64,000 bases of DNA from Bacteroidales bacterium (GTDB lineage Bacteria > Bacteroidota > Bacteroidia > Bacteroidales > Paludibacteraceae): the NCBI GenBank assembly GCA_022783865.1, contig JALFYY010000019.1:1-64000 (forward strand). The letters are read 5' to 3'. Positions 44,206-53,476 of the stretch are shown piece after piece. Each line of letters opens with the position of its first letter. The first letter of the stretch is position 1. Both the position numbers and the translations under genes were made by a program. The notes beneath the pieces are model-generated. The model searched no databases and was not told the origin of the DNA. It worked only from the letters and a program-made list of their open reading frames with translations.

Positions 44206-46533
44206 ATGAAACAATACATTTATCTTATCATCCTTTTGGTTTGCCCTGTGTGGGCGCAGGCGCAGTTGCCGATGAACGGATGGCAAACACATTTCTCCTA
44301 TAACGATGTGACGCAGATAGAGCAGAGCCCCGACAAAATATACGCAGTGAGCGGGAACGCCCTTTTTTCGGTGGACAAAGAGGACGGGAATATCCAAACT
44401 TACAGCAAGTTGACGGGATTGAACGGAAATACGGTCTCTGCCATCAAATATATGCCCGAAGAGCAAATGCTCATTATTTTCTATCGGGACGGCAATATCG
44501 ATCTGATGGACCAACAGGAGCGCGTGAGCAATATTCCTGACTTATACAATACGCAAAGCAGCATTAACAAAGAGGTGAATGCAGTTGCGGTGCAGGGTGA
44601 GACAGCGTATATGGCTATGGATTTCGGTGTTGTCGCATTGAATGTGAAACGGGAAGAGATAGCCGATACATACTATATCGGTGCTGACGCTCAGGCTGTA
44701 GATGTGTTGGCGATAGATGTGATGAACGACACGATTTATGCCGCCTCTGCCCGACATGTCTATTGCGCTTCGATAAAGAGCAATATGGTGGATTATGCGA
44801 ACTGGGAAAGCCTTGCGCAGTTGCCCGGCAGTAAGGCGATAAGCGATTTGGCTTGTTTCGGCAATCGTCTGTATCTGGTATGCGACAGTACGCTTTTCCG
44901 GCAAGACGGCGATGTTTGGCAACCGCTGTTGACAGACCAAAAGGTAATTGCCTTGGATGCAGCCGATGAGAAACTGTTCGCTATGACGACAGAAGGCACA
45001 TGGGTGTATCACCTTGACGGTGCAGCACCTACATACCTGGACTTGTTCTACAATTCGCTGGATATGGCGTACGAGACGGGACGGCAATTGTATTGGTTTG
45101 CGGCACGTGGACGCGGTGTAGGGCAATACTCAGTGGAGCAGAACGCACGCAACGAGTTCCGTCCCGACGGACCTATGAGTAATATTCCTTATCGTTTGCG
45201 CTTCCAAAACGGACGGCTCTTTATGCTGCAAGGCGGATATATGGCTGTCTTTTATGAAAGAGACGGAGCAGTGGCGTTTTACGAGGACGGACAATGGACG
45301 AACTATTACCAATACTATTTCAGAGATGACAGCCGCATAGGGCGTTATACGCAGGATTATGTGGACGTGGCGGTGGATCCTGCCGACAAAACCCACTTCT
45401 TCGTAGCATCGTTCGGCTACGGGCTGATAGAATTCAGAGGGGATGAGTATTACAAGCGTTATATGCCGGACAACAGTCCGCTTCAGACGATGATAACTAC
45501 GCAACCGGAAAAATATACCTGGGTGGAAGGTATGGTATATGACAAAGAAGGCAATCTGTGGATGCTCAATTATACCAACCAAGGGGTGAAGGTGCTTCAG
45601 GCAAACGGAGAGTGGGCGGTTATCTCCAATGCGGCTACGAACAACCTGCCGCGTACGAAGGACTTGCTTATTGACAACCAAAACACAAACAGGAAAATCA
45701 TTATACGTACTTATAAGGGTGAGAACAACGGTCCGGGTATCGGCATATTCGATGACAACGGTACGATAGACAATCAAAGAGACGACCGTGCCGCTACGCA
45801 TACGAGATTCACCGACAACTTCGGCAATACGGTGGACTACGAAATATTGTATAGTGCCGCTCAGGATTTGGACGGCGGACTATGGGTGGGTACGAACAAC
45901 GGTGTCATCTATTTCGACAATCCTGCCAACCTGTTGGAAAGCAATGCCTGCCGTCGGCTGACGATAGCACGAACCGACGGGAGCGGGCTCGCCGACTATC
46001 TGTTCAACGAAGAGCATGTGACCGCTGTGGCTGTGGACGGAGCCAACCGTGTGTGGTTCGGAACACGTACATCGGGAGTATATCTGATGTCGTTCTCCGA
46101 TATGAACAATCCGGAAGAGATATATCACTTTACGGTGGACAATTCGGCTTTGCTCTCGAACGAGATACTGTCGATTGCCATTAATCCCAATTCGGGAGAA
46201 GTGTTTATAGGGACGAGCAACGGTTTGGTTTCGTTCCAGAGTGACGCTGCCGAAGCCAAAGAGGACTATTCGTCGGCATATGCTTATCCTAATCCTGTAC
46301 GGCAGGATTTCCAAGGGGTTATTACAATCGCGGGATTGATGGAGAACTCCGTTGTGAAGATAACGGACAACGCAGGAAACTTGGTATGCGAGACCCGCTC
46401 GAACGGAGGAGTTGCCGTATGGGACGGAAAAGATACAAAAGGGCGCAGAGTGCGTACGGGAGTGTATATGGCTATGTGCTTGTCGGCTGAAACACAGCAA
46501 CATACTTTGGTGAAGATACTTATTATCAACTAA
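44206..46533 (+). CDS. porZ: Type IX secretion protein PorZ
   Basis: A 775-aa surface protein, the same length class as Porphyromonas PorZ (about 776 aa), which with PorU forms the attachment complex linking type IX cargo to anionic LPS. Signal peptide MKQYIYLIILLVCPVWAQAQ; then two seven-bladed beta-propellers with two-component-regulator-propeller blades (for example YSKLTGLNGNTVSAIKYMPE, DLDGGLWVGTNNGVIYF, DGANRVWFGTRTSGVYLMS) and a C-terminal sorting-type domain (AYPNPVRQDFQGVITIAG...VYMAMCLSAETQQHTLVKIL). A sugar-modifying acyltransferase gene follows after 17 bases. Confidence 0.88.
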   Translation: MKQYIYLIILLVCPVWAQAQLPMNGWQTHFSYNDVTQIEQSPDKIYAVSGNALFSVDKEDGNIQTYSKLTGLNGNTVSAIKYMPEEQMLIIFYRDGNIDLMDQQERVSNIPDLYNTQSSINKEVNAVAVQGETAYMAMDFGVVALNVKREEIADTYYIGADAQAVDVLAIDVMNDTIYAASARHVYCASIKSNMVDYANWESLAQLPGSKAISDLACFGNRLYLVCDSTLFRQDGDVWQPLLTDQKVIALDAADEKLFAMTTEGTWVYHLDGAAPTYLDLFYNSLDMAYETGRQLYWFAARGRGVGQYSVEQNARNEFRPDGPMSNIPYRLRFQNGRLFMLQGGYMAVFYERDGAVAFYEDGQWTNYYQYYFRDDSRIGRYTQDYVDVAVDPADKTHFFVASFGYGLIEFRGDEYYKRYMPDNSPLQTMITTQPEKYTWVEGMVYDKEGNLWMLNYTNQGVKVLQANGEWAVISNAATNNLPRTKDLLIDNQNTNRKIIIRTYKGENNGPGIGIFDDNGTIDNQRDDRAATHTRFTDNFGNTVDYEILYSAAQDLDGGLWVGTNNGVIYFDNPANLLESNACRRLTIARTDGSGLADYLFNEEHVTAVAVDGANRVWFGTRTSGVYLMSFSDMNNPEEIYHFTVDNSALLSNEILSIAINPNSGEVFIGTSNGLVSFQSDAAEAKEDYSSAYAYPNPVRQDFQGVITIAGLMENSVVKITDNAGNLVCETRSNGGVAVWDGKDTKGRRVRTGVYMAMCLSAETQQHTLVKILIIN

Positions 46534-46550
46534 CCGGAAAGACAGGACTG

Positions 46551-47567
46551 ATGAAAACCGTACGTGACAATTGCTTTGACTTTCTGCGTTTCCTGTTTGC
46601 CTTTGTGGTGGTGATACGCCATCTGACAGACATCACCGGCGTTGAACCGCTGCAATGTCTGGCGCCGTATTTCCAAACATATATTTCGGTGACGGGTTTC
46701 TTTGTGATATCCGGTTTTCTGATTACGCAGAGTTATATGCGCAGCACGGTGAAACAGTATTTCGTGAAACGGGCAAAACGGTTGCTACCTGCCTATCTCC
46801 TTATTGTTTCCGTATCAGCCGTCGGGCTCTCGGCTTTGAGCAGCCTGTCTTTGCACGACTATTTCTGCAGCAGCGGACTATGGCAATACTTGGGTGCACA
46901 GCTGACTTTCCTCAACTTTCTGCATCCTTGTCTGCCGGGTGTGTTTGAGTCGGATGTGTTCGATTGTTCGGTGAACCCTGCTTTGTGGACGCTCAAGATA
47001 GAGGTGGCGTTCTATATCTGCGTGCCGCTGATAGTGTGGCTGCTTGGCAAGACGAAACGCAAATGGGCGGTACTGGCAGTGATATATGTGCTGTCGGTAT
47101 GCTACAGGAACGGTTTGCATTGGTACGCCAATCTGACAGACCGGCATTCGTTTGTGGTATTGGCACGGCAACTGCCCGGTTTCCTTTCGTACTTCTCTGC
47201 GGGAATGCTGTGTTACTTCTATAAAGATTGGTTTCTTGCCCATAAGAACCGACTGATACTTCCTGCACTGGCGGTATTCTTGGCAGAACGATACTTTGAT
47301 GTGGAGTGGCTTATGCCTTTGGCATTCGGAGTGACAGTGATCTGGACGGCTTACTCATTGCCTTGGCTCAACAATTTTGCGAAGGCGGGAGATATATCGT
47401 ACGGTATCTATATCTACCACGCACCACTTATCAAAACGGCATATACGTTAGGCTTGTTCAGTGTGATGAACGCTTGGGCGGCTTCGGCAGTGATTATACT
47501 GACCGTTGTGGTGCTGGGACTGCTGTCGTGGCACCTGCTGGAGAAACCTATTCTTGCCCGAAAATAG
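46551..47567 (+). CDS. Acyltransferase 3 family membrane protein
   Basis: A 338-aa integral membrane O-acyltransferase with about ten hydrophobic helices. N-terminal NCFDFLRFLFAFVVVIRHL carries the conserved R-x10-H-type catalytic pair, and VTGFFVISGFLIT and KRAKRLLPAYLLI are the other family motifs. Such enzymes acetylate O-antigen, capsule or peptidoglycan sugars. Its tight linkage to porZ, 17 bases apart, suggests a substrate connected with the anionic LPS to which type IX cargo is attached; this is inference. Confidence 0.88.
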   Translation: MKTVRDNCFDFLRFLFAFVVVIRHLTDITGVEPLQCLAPYFQTYISVTGFFVISGFLITQSYMRSTVKQYFVKRAKRLLPAYLLIVSVSAVGLSALSSLSLHDYFCSSGLWQYLGAQLTFLNFLHPCLPGVFESDVFDCSVNPALWTLKIEVAFYICVPLIVWLLGKTKRKWAVLAVIYVLSVCYRNGLHWYANLTDRHSFVVLARQLPGFLSYFSAGMLCYFYKDWFLAHKNRLILPALAVFLAERYFDVEWLMPLAFGVTVIWTAYSLPWLNNFAKAGDISYGIYIYHAPLIKTAYTLGLFSVMNAWAASAVIILTVVVLGLLSWHLLEKPILARK

Positions 47568-47615
47568 AGATTTTCCGGTTGCCGGGCGGAGATACCGTGT
47601 ATGTGGCGGAGGGTT

Positions 47616-47654
47616 TTTAGACGCTATCGGACAAGTCCTAATCGCGTCTCTACA
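47616..47654. repeat. REP-like palindrome (GACGCTAT type)
   Basis: TTTAGACGCTATCGGACAAG then TCCTAATCGCGTCTCTACA; same core as 44133. Confidence 0.8.
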
Positions 47655-47670
47655 ATTGTAGTATTGTTTT

Positions 47671-47698
47671 TTTAGACGGGGCACGCCCCGTCTCTACA
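47671..47698. repeat. REP-like palindrome (GACGGGGC type)
   Basis: TTTAGACGGGGCAC then GCCCCGTCTCTACA: 10-bp self-complementary core. With the 47616 element it forms a tandem pair between convergent genes, where it could also end transcription from both sides. Confidence 0.88.
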
Positions 47699-47714
47699 TT
47701 GGTAGAGGCGGTGG

Positions 47715-48299
47715 TTACTTGCCGATGAGGCGGAGGAAATAGTCGCGTTGGTCTTTGTCGGAGAAGTCACCGGTGAAGTGAGAGGTGACCGTCAGTGTGC
47801 CGGGCTTCTGCACTCCGCGCATCTCCATACAAAGATGCTGAGCCTCTATTACCACCATTACTCCGCGTGCGTTAAGCCCGTTTTGTATGCAATGGCAAAT
47901 CTCGGAAGTCAATTGTTCCTGTACCTGCAAACGGCGGGCATAGGTTTCGACTACCCGTGCTATCTTGCTCAGACCCGTAATAAGTACGTCGGGCAGATAC
48001 GCCACATGCACTTTGCCGAAGAAGGGCATGAGATGGTGCTCGCAAAGGGAATAAAACTCGATGTCTTTGACAATCACCATCTGTTTGCAGTCGGCTCTGA
48101 AGAGAGCGCTTTGCAATATCTCTTTCGGGTTCTCCCGGTAACCTTTGGTGAGAAACTGAAAGGCTTCGCCTACCCGTTGGGGGGTGCGTTGCAATCCTTC
48201 GCGTTCAGGATTTTCTCCTATAATTTCCAATATGGCTTCCACGTGGGAAGCTATCTGTCCGGTTAATGCTTCAGAGGGATGAAATGCTTGCAAATCCAT
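47715..48299 (-). CDS. folE: GTP cyclohydrolase I
   Basis: First enzyme of the folate/pterin pathway, making dihydroneopterin triphosphate from GTP; 194 aa, decameric zinc enzyme. Zn ligands are in SLCEHHLMPF and near QHLCMEMRGVQKPG; GLSKIARVV and RLQVQEQLT are conserved substrate-site segments. Last gene of the nucleoside kinase-SPOR-FolE run with gaps of 8 and 27 bases. Confidence 0.96.
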   Translation of the reverse strand: MDLQAFHPSEALTGQIASHVEAILEIIGENPEREGLQRTPQRVGEAFQFLTKGYRENPKEILQSALFRADCKQMVIVKDIEFYSLCEHHLMPFFGKVHVAYLPDVLITGLSKIARVVETYARRLQVQEQLTSEICHCIQNGLNARGVMVVIEAQHLCMEMRGVQKPGTLTVTSHFTGDFSDKDQRDYFLRLIGK

Positions 48300-48326
48300 A
48301 GTAATGTCAGCAGGTATGTAAGTTGT

Positions 48327-48812
48327 TTATTGTATAATCTGTATTTGGTCGCGCACCACGTAGGTGTCTCCCTGCAAGGAGGGCAAGAGACGGACTACCT
48401 CATCGCGCAACTGTTGCGCTTCCGCTTGTGTACGGAAGTTACCTAATCTCACTTTCCAGAACGGGGGATTGTAGAGGACATAGGTCTCTACGCCTAAGCC
48501 GCTCTCCTGGATGAGTTTCTCGATGCGGAAAGCTTCGGCTTTGGCAGTCTGTTGGCGGTTGCCGGAATAGACTTGGACACGGTAGCCTTGCTGTTGCACA
48601 GCTTCCCGCTCGATGCCCTCTATCTTGTCGTTGAGCAGTCGGGTGATGGCAGAGTCTTGTATAACAACGACATTGTCAGCCATCTTTTGGAACAGTTCAG
48701 GCTGCGGGAACGTGTTGTTTTCAGGCTGGGTAACTGCAATACTGTCGCCGGCTGCGAGAGGGGCAATGCCAACGAAGAGCAGGAGCAATATGTTGATACA
48801 GGTTTGTTTCAT
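48327..48812 (-). CDS. SPOR-domain periplasmic protein
   Basis: A 161-aa exported protein: signal peptide (residues 1-21, LLLLFVGIAPLAAG), a helical linker, and a C-terminal SPOR domain (about 75-160, YRVQVYSGNRQQTAKAEAF ... WKVRLGNFRTQAEAQQLRDE). SPOR domains bind denuded glycan strands of peptidoglycan, usually at division sites. It lies between a nucleoside kinase and folE in one operon. Confidence 0.88.
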   Translation of the reverse strand: MKQTCINILLLLFVGIAPLAAGDSIAVTQPENNTFPQPELFQKMADNVVVIQDSAITRLLNDKIEGIEREAVQQQGYRVQVYSGNRQQTAKAEAFRIEKLIQESGLGVETYVLYNPPFWKVRLGNFRTQAEAQQLRDEVVRLLPSLQGDTYVVRDQIQIIQ

Positions 48813-48820
48813 AAGGCGTA

Positions 48821-50512
48821 TCAGTATCTGAAGGAACTGCCACCGACGAACTCACGCAACAATGACGTAGGCGGAATCTCACGTTCGGATACGCTTACGA
48901 AATAGCGAAGGAACTTGAGAAGGCGGTATGCTTCGGTATATTCCTCACAGTGTTTGGGTACTTCGGAGAGGATAGGCTCGGCGTGACGCTTGAGTACCGC
49001 CAGTTCGAAGAGCAAGGCGGAGTTGAACATCGCATCGGCATTTTCCTGATAAGGATATATCCATTTCTCCTCACCGCGTTGTACACTGGCGCTTCGGGCG
49101 ATGGTTTCGCGGGCGGAATAGTTGCGGTAGCGATAGTCGCGCACAATACGGCGTAGCAGCCGGATATCGGTAGTGGGTATCCAGTTGTGGTTGTCGAGAT
49201 TGACAGTGGTAAGTGCGGATACGTAGATGCGGAAAGTCACCTCTTTGGGGATATTGGGTATCAATGCGGGATTGAGTGCATGAATACCTTCGAGGATGAT
49301 GATATTGTCTTTCTCTATTTTGAGTTTTTTGCCGGTATAGTAGCGTTTGCCGTCCTCGAAGTTGAAGGTAGGCACATCAATCTCCTTGCCTTCGAGCAGG
49401 TCGGAGAGTTGCTGACGGAAAAGCGGAAGGTCGAGAGCGTTAATGTCTTCGAAATCCCAGTTGCCGTTTTCGTCACGCGGTGTATCCTCACGGTTGACGA
49501 AATAGTTGTCCATACTGATGACAACGGGCGTGATACCGTTCACACGGAGCTGGATACTGAGTCGCTTGGAGAAAGTGGTCTTACCGGAAGAACTCGGTCC
49601 GGATATCAATATGAATTTGGGGCGTCCTCCTTCGCGGTTGGCTATGGTATCGGCAATCTGAGAGACTTTCTTTTCGTGGAGTGCCTCGGAGAGTTTGATG
49701 ATGTCGAAGGTTTGGTTGTTCTTGCATGCGATATTGAAATCAGCTACATTGTTGATGTGCATGAGATGGTTCCAACTGATGTATTCGTTGAAGATGCTGA
49801 ACATCTTTTCCTGCAAGACCGCTTCTTCGAGCACCACAGGGTTTTTGCGGTTGGGAACACGCAGCAGCATACCGTCGAAATAGGGTTCGAGGTCGAAGAT
49901 GGAAAGGTATCCGGTGTGCGGCATGAGTACTTCGGTATAGTAATCGATGTAGTCTCCTATGCTGAAGTAGCGGCTATATGGCTCACCCAGCGTGTCGAAG
50001 AGGTTCACTTCTCCGTCGGTGCGAGTATGAAAGAGTTCCATCACTTCGGAGGTGCGCCGTTCTTCGTTTTTGATGGGGCGTTTTTGGGCAATGATAAACT
50101 GTATCCGCTCTTTGATAGCCGCTATCATGTCGCGTGTTACGTTGACGCGTTCGGTTTGCTTGTTCTCTTCGTTGTGTTGCTGAAGGGTGCAGTAGTAGCC
50201 CTTTGAGATAGGGTGTTCGATACGCAAATCGTAGGCAGGATAAAGCTCACGGATGGCGCAGGACAACACCATGCAGAGCGTACGTACATAACAACGCATA
50301 CCGCTCGGACAACTTGCGTCGATGAACTCTATGTCTTTCGGACGGAAAATGTAGAAGTTCAGGTCCTCCACCTTGTAGTTGACCCTTGCCGCCACCACCT
50401 GATAAGGCAACTGAATATTGAGCATCTTGTACACATCGAGCAGCGAACTGCCACGGGGAATATCGTAATACTGCTGCGTATTCTTGCAGAAGATAGTGAC
50501 GGAACTTGACAT
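48821..50512 (-). CDS. Nucleoside (uridine-type) kinase with TGS-like N-terminus
   Basis: A 563-aa protein of the Bacteroidota nucleoside kinase family. The N-terminal 70 residues form a TGS-like domain (FCKNTQQYYDIPRGSSLLDV) and the next section resembles the threonyl-tRNA synthetase editing-associated region (IEHPISKGYYC). The C-terminal kinase domain has Walker A GPSSSGKTTF (about residue 305), ISMDNYFVNRE and ILEGIHALNP, as in uridine kinase. It probably phosphorylates a pyrimidine nucleoside; the substrate is not established by sequence. First gene of its operon, promoter at 50581-50611. Confidence 0.9.
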   Translation of the reverse strand: MSSSVTIFCKNTQQYYDIPRGSSLLDVYKMLNIQLPYQVVAARVNYKVEDLNFYIFRPKDIEFIDASCPSGMRCYVRTLCMVLSCAIRELYPAYDLRIEHPISKGYYCTLQQHNEENKQTERVNVTRDMIAAIKERIQFIIAQKRPIKNEERRTSEVMELFHTRTDGEVNLFDTLGEPYSRYFSIGDYIDYYTEVLMPHTGYLSIFDLEPYFDGMLLRVPNRKNPVVLEEAVLQEKMFSIFNEYISWNHLMHINNVADFNIACKNNQTFDIIKLSEALHEKKVSQIADTIANREGGRPKFILISGPSSSGKTTFSKRLSIQLRVNGITPVVISMDNYFVNREDTPRDENGNWDFEDINALDLPLFRQQLSDLLEGKEIDVPTFNFEDGKRYYTGKKLKIEKDNIIILEGIHALNPALIPNIPKEVTFRIYVSALTTVNLDNHNWIPTTDIRLLRRIVRDYRYRNYSARETIARSASVQRGEEKWIYPYQENADAMFNSALLFELAVLKRHAEPILSEVPKHCEEYTEAYRLLKFLRYFVSVSEREIPPTSLLREFVGGSSFRY

Positions 50513-50580
50513 AAACTATTATTTGGTTGGTTGTTATGCTTGGACTGTATTGCTTATGAGGCAAGATAAGTAATACTCTG

Positions 50581-50611
50581 CAAAGGTACGGAATATTGCT
50601 GAGATATGCAA
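50581..50611 (-). promoter_or_regulatory. Promoter of nucleoside kinase operon
   Basis: Minus strand TTG (50609-50611), 20-base spacer, TACCTTTG (50581-50588). Confidence 0.78.
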
Positions 50612-50625
50612 GAGGAAGCGATTAG

Positions 50626-50665
50626 CAGTTAATAATTAATAGTAAGAGTTAATATTGCATTGACG
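50626..50665. repeat. AT-rich dyad
   Basis: CAGTTAATAATTAATAGT then AAGAGTTAATATTGCATTG; member of the TTAACTATTAA group. Confidence 0.5.
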
Positions 50666-50782
50666 GACAAAAGTACGGCTAATACCGCATTGCGGGAGAG
50701 GACAGCACAAGTGCTCCTATACCCGACAATATTTTCCATTCTCCATTTATACACATTCATCAGACATTCATACAAAACCAAC

Positions 50783-51075
50783 GATGAAGTCAGCAAGATA
50801 TCTCAGTCGGGACACACGAATATTACTTATATGTTACGTGTATCCTCCGTATATATTACGTATATGTTACGTAAAAGACAGGTAGATAACATTTATGGTT
50901 ACGCTATCCCTAAGGTATCCCTAAAGTATCCCTAAAGGAAAGAGAAGAAGATGATAGCAACGAGAAAGCAAGATGCGGGCGAGAGCACACGAGTGCTCCT
51001 GCGCACCGATAGTATTGCCGAATATTTTAGAGGGGGTTGACAGGGGTTTTAGACGGGGCACGCCCCGTCTCTACA
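50783..51075 (+). repeat. Composite intergenic repeat, copy 2
   Basis: Ordered parts: GATGAAGTCAGCA start, six 11-bp TTACGTATATG-type units (50823-50888), ACATTTATGGTTACG, three 11-bp CTATCCCTAAA-type units (50903-50940), AGAAGATGATAGCAACGAG, GAATATTTTAGAGGGGGT and a GTAG-class palindrome (51048-51075). It is the inverse-orientation counterpart of 7566-7826. Confidence 0.82.
51048..51075. repeat. REP-like palindrome (GACGGGGC type)
   Basis: Identical to 47671-47698 over all 28 bases. Confidence 0.88.
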
Positions 51076-51104
51076 TGGCACTATGCGGGCTTTTGGAAAC
51101 GGAT

Positions 51105-51135
51105 TTGGCAGAATGGAAAGATAATTGTATCTTTG
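51105..51135 (+). promoter_or_regulatory. Promoter of putative structured RNA
   Basis: TTG (51105-51107), 20-base spacer, TATCTTTG (51128-51135), with no open reading frame suited to it downstream. Confidence 0.72.
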
Positions 51136-51141
51136 CAGTCG

Positions 51142-51353
51142 GTGCAGTGTGCGCTGTTGCGGCAACTATCGACAAGGCTCACAAGACGCTGCATAAACGG
51201 GAAAACCAGCCTGCGCAGAGCGGATTGGAGACGGGCAATGCGGCTTGCAACACTCTACGGCACAGAACGACCTACTACTGCGTTAGGTCGTTATAGCCTT
51301 CGAGGTAGCTGCACCTTTCGGAATGCAAACATTGCATTGGTTTGCATTCCGAG
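51142..51353 (+). ncRNA. Putative structured RNA, possibly 6S-like
   Basis: About 210 nt between a consensus promoter and a strong hairpin terminator, without a credible protein frame. Predicted pairings: closing stem GGTGCAG (51141-51147) with CTGCACC (51309-51315), inner stem AAGGCT (51174-51179) with AGCCTT (51295-51300), and a 9-bp hairpin AACGACCTA/TAGGTCGTT on the 3' side. A closing stem, an open interior and a small 3'-side hairpin within about 175-185 nt recall 6S RNA, which binds RNA polymerase; the identity is a hypothesis. It is neither tmRNA nor RNase P RNA (no P4-type GAGGAAAGTCC). Confidence 0.55.
51319..51351 (+). terminator. Terminator of putative structured RNA
   Basis: Perfect 12-bp stem CGGAATGCAAAC/GTTTGCATTCCG with a 9-nt loop, followed by GGATATTT. 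Confidence 0.75.
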
Positions 51354-51357
51354 GATA

Positions 51358-51384
51358 TTTAGACGCGATAATCGCGTCTCTACA
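51358..51384. repeat. REP-like palindrome (GACGCGAT type, minimal loop)
   Basis: TTTAGACGCGAT then AATCGCGTCTCTACA: a 10-bp stem with almost no loop. Confidence 0.85.
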
Positions 51385-51400
51385 GGGGAATGGTAGGCAT

Positions 51401-51428
51401 TTTAGACGGGGCACGCCCCGTCTCTACA
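51401..51428. repeat. REP-like palindrome (GACGGGGC type)
   Basis: Identical to the copies at 47671 and 51048; tandem with the 51358 element 16 bases away. Confidence 0.88.
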
Positions 51429-51486
51429 AGGGGATTGTATTGGAACGGATGATAACAAATATAGAAAAACATACTAACTAAACATT

Positions 51487-53469
51487 ATGAAACGACTTTG
51501 TGTATGGGTTGCCCTCGCAGCGGCTACCATCAGCCTTACGGCACAGACAACCGACGAAAGAGTATTGCTCACCATCGACGGAGAGCCCTCGACCGTGTCG
51601 GAATTTATGTACATCTATCAGAAGAATAACCAAGAAGCACAGATCGACCAAAAGTCCATCGACGAATACTTGGAACTCTTCATCAACTTCAAGCTCAAAG
51701 TGAAAGCCGCCGAAGAACAGGGTATTGATACTACTGCCGCTTTCCTCAAAGAACTTGCCGGTTATCGCAGCCAATCGACCCCCAAATATATGGTTGACCC
51801 TGTGTCGGAAGAAGCTGTGGTGCAGGAAGTGTATGGCAGAATGCTCAACGACCGCAGGGTGAGTCATATCGCCATCCGCTGTCCGATGAATGCCACACAA
51901 GACGAGGAAATAGAGGCACGCCGCAAGATAGAACTGGCACACGCCCGTGTGACTACCGGCATAGAGAAAACCGTGCGCAAGAACAAAAAGGTGATGACAC
52001 CCGTTGAGGACTTCAACACGGTGGCAGTAGAGATGTCGGACGATCCGCAAGCGGCGCAAAACCAAGGCCGCATCGGCTGGGTGCGCCCGTTCCGCTTTGT
52101 CTTCCCGTTTGAGGAGGCTGCCTACAATACCAAGGTCGGGGAAGTGAGCGGGATATTCCGTACTCCTTTCGGCTTCCATATCCTCAAGGTGGAAGAAGAG
52201 ATTCCGCACCGTGAGATCCATGCTTCGCATATCATGAAGATGACCCCCGGTAACGACGAGGAAGTGGCTGCCAAAGCCAAGACGGCTATCGATTCGATTT
52301 ACGCTCTTGCCAAGGCAGGCGAAGATTTTGCGGCATTGGCTATTGCCAATTCCGATGACCGCGGCTCGGCACAACGCGGCGGTGACTTAGGCTGGTTCGG
52401 CAGGGGACAGATGGTTCCCGAATTTGAGAACGCCGCTTTTGCTCTGGCTATGGAAGGCGAAATCGCGGAGCCTGTGAAGTCGAACTACGGTTGGCACATC
52501 ATCAAATTCCACGATGCGCGCGGTACAGCGGATCTGGCTGATATCCGTGAGGAAGTGATGAAGAATATCCGCCGTTCGGACTATCAGAAACTCATCAACG
52601 AAGGATTTTTGAACAAACTGAAAGCAGAATATGACTTTGCAGAAAACAAGGAAGCAATGGCGCCTTTCTATGTTCTGATTGCAGAACATGCGGTGGGTGA
52701 CTCGGCATTCGTAGCCGCAGCACAGGGCTTGCAGGATGTGATGTTCACGTTTGCCGGTCAGGAACGCACACAAGCCGACTTCCTCGGTTATATCCAAACG
52801 AACGGATTTTCGCAGCAACAGACCCAAAAGGGCATATTGGAGGAGAAGTACGCTTATTTCGTGGAGAAAGAACTGCGTGCATACGAAGACAGCCAGTTGG
52901 AGAACAAATACCCCGAACTGAAGAACCTCATCACCGAATACCACGACGGCATTCTCTTGTTTGAGGTATCGCTCCGTGAGGTTTGGGAAAAGGCAGGCTC
53001 GGATACGGCAGGCATCACCGCCTACTTCAACGAACACAAGAAAGAGTACACATGGGATGCTCCCCGCTATAAGGGCTACCTGATCCGTGCGAAGGACAAA
53101 GCCAGCATGAAGGCTGCCAAGCAGATTGTCCGCAATGCCGACCCCGATTCGGTGATTTCGTATGTCAACAAGCGTATCAATGTCGATTCGGTACAGTATG
53201 TTATCGTGGAGAAAGGACTTTGGAAACAGGGCGACCGTCCTGCGGTGGACAAATACGCATTCAAAGCAGGCGACTACCAGCCCACAGAGGAATATCCCTT
53301 GGTAACCGTGGCAGGTAAAAAACTGAAAGCACCTGAGGAATATACCGACGAGCGCGGCAAGGTGACTTCGGCTTATCAGGACTATCTGGAGAAAGAGTGG
53401 ATTGCGCGTCTGAGAAAAGAGCACAAGGTAGAGGTGAACAAGGAAGTGTTGGAGAGTCTGAAACAATAA
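51487..53469 (+). CDS. Periplasmic peptidyl-prolyl isomerase with two parvulin domains
   Basis: A 660-aa exported foldase of the SurA/PpiD class. Signal peptide [20 protein letters not shown]; an N-terminal helical chaperone region (about 20-115); two PpiC/parvulin domains (about 118-240 with [11 protein letters not shown] and [10 protein letters not shown], and 242-342 with [21 protein letters not shown] and [10 protein letters not shown]); a long C-terminal helical chaperone part. It should escort outer-membrane proteins through the periplasm. It opens a six-gene operon containing a barrel protein and GldG, which fits that role. Confidence 0.93.
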   Translation: MKRLCVWVALAAATISLTAQTTDERVLLTIDGEPSTVSEFMYIYQKNNQEAQIDQKSIDEYLELFINFKLKVKAAEEQGIDTTAAFLKELAGYRSQSTPKYMVDPVSEEAVVQEVYGRMLNDRRVSHIAIRCPMNATQDEEIEARRKIELAHARVTTGIEKTVRKNKKVMTPVEDFNTVAVEMSDDPQAAQNQGRIGWVRPFRFVFPFEEAAYNTKVGEVSGIFRTPFGFHILKVEEEIPHREIHASHIMKMTPGNDEEVAAKAKTAIDSIYALAKAGEDFAALAIANSDDRGSAQRGGDLGWFGRGQMVPEFENAAFALAMEGEIAEPVKSNYGWHIIKFHDARGTADLADIREEVMKNIRRSDYQKLINEGFLNKLKAEYDFAENKEAMAPFYVLIAEHAVGDSAFVAAAQGLQDVMFTFAGQERTQADFLGYIQTNGFSQQQTQKGILEEKYAYFVEKELRAYEDSQLENKYPELKNLITEYHDGILLFEVSLREVWEKAGSDTAGITAYFNEHKKEYTWDAPRYKGYLIRAKDKASMKAAKQIVRNADPDSVISYVNKRINVDSVQYVIVEKGLWKQGDRPAVDKYAFKAGDYQPTEEYPLVTVAGKKLKAPEEYTDERGKVTSAYQDYLEKEWIARLRKEHKVEVNKEVLESLKQ

Positions 53470-53476
53470 TGCCGGT

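Larger units (their letters stand above)
50513..51486. other. 974-bp non-coding region with repeats and a putative RNA gene
   Basis: Contains the kinase promoter, an AT-rich dyad (50626-50665), the plus-strand composite repeat (50783-51075), a promoter and likely structured RNA (51105-51353), and two further REP-like palindromes. No convincing protein gene; no consensus promoter is seen directly before the gene at 51487. Confidence 0.78.

Noticed and set aside
50973..51296. 107-aa plus-strand open frame
   Set aside because: Runs through the composite repeat, a REP palindrome and the putative RNA promoter; no coding features.
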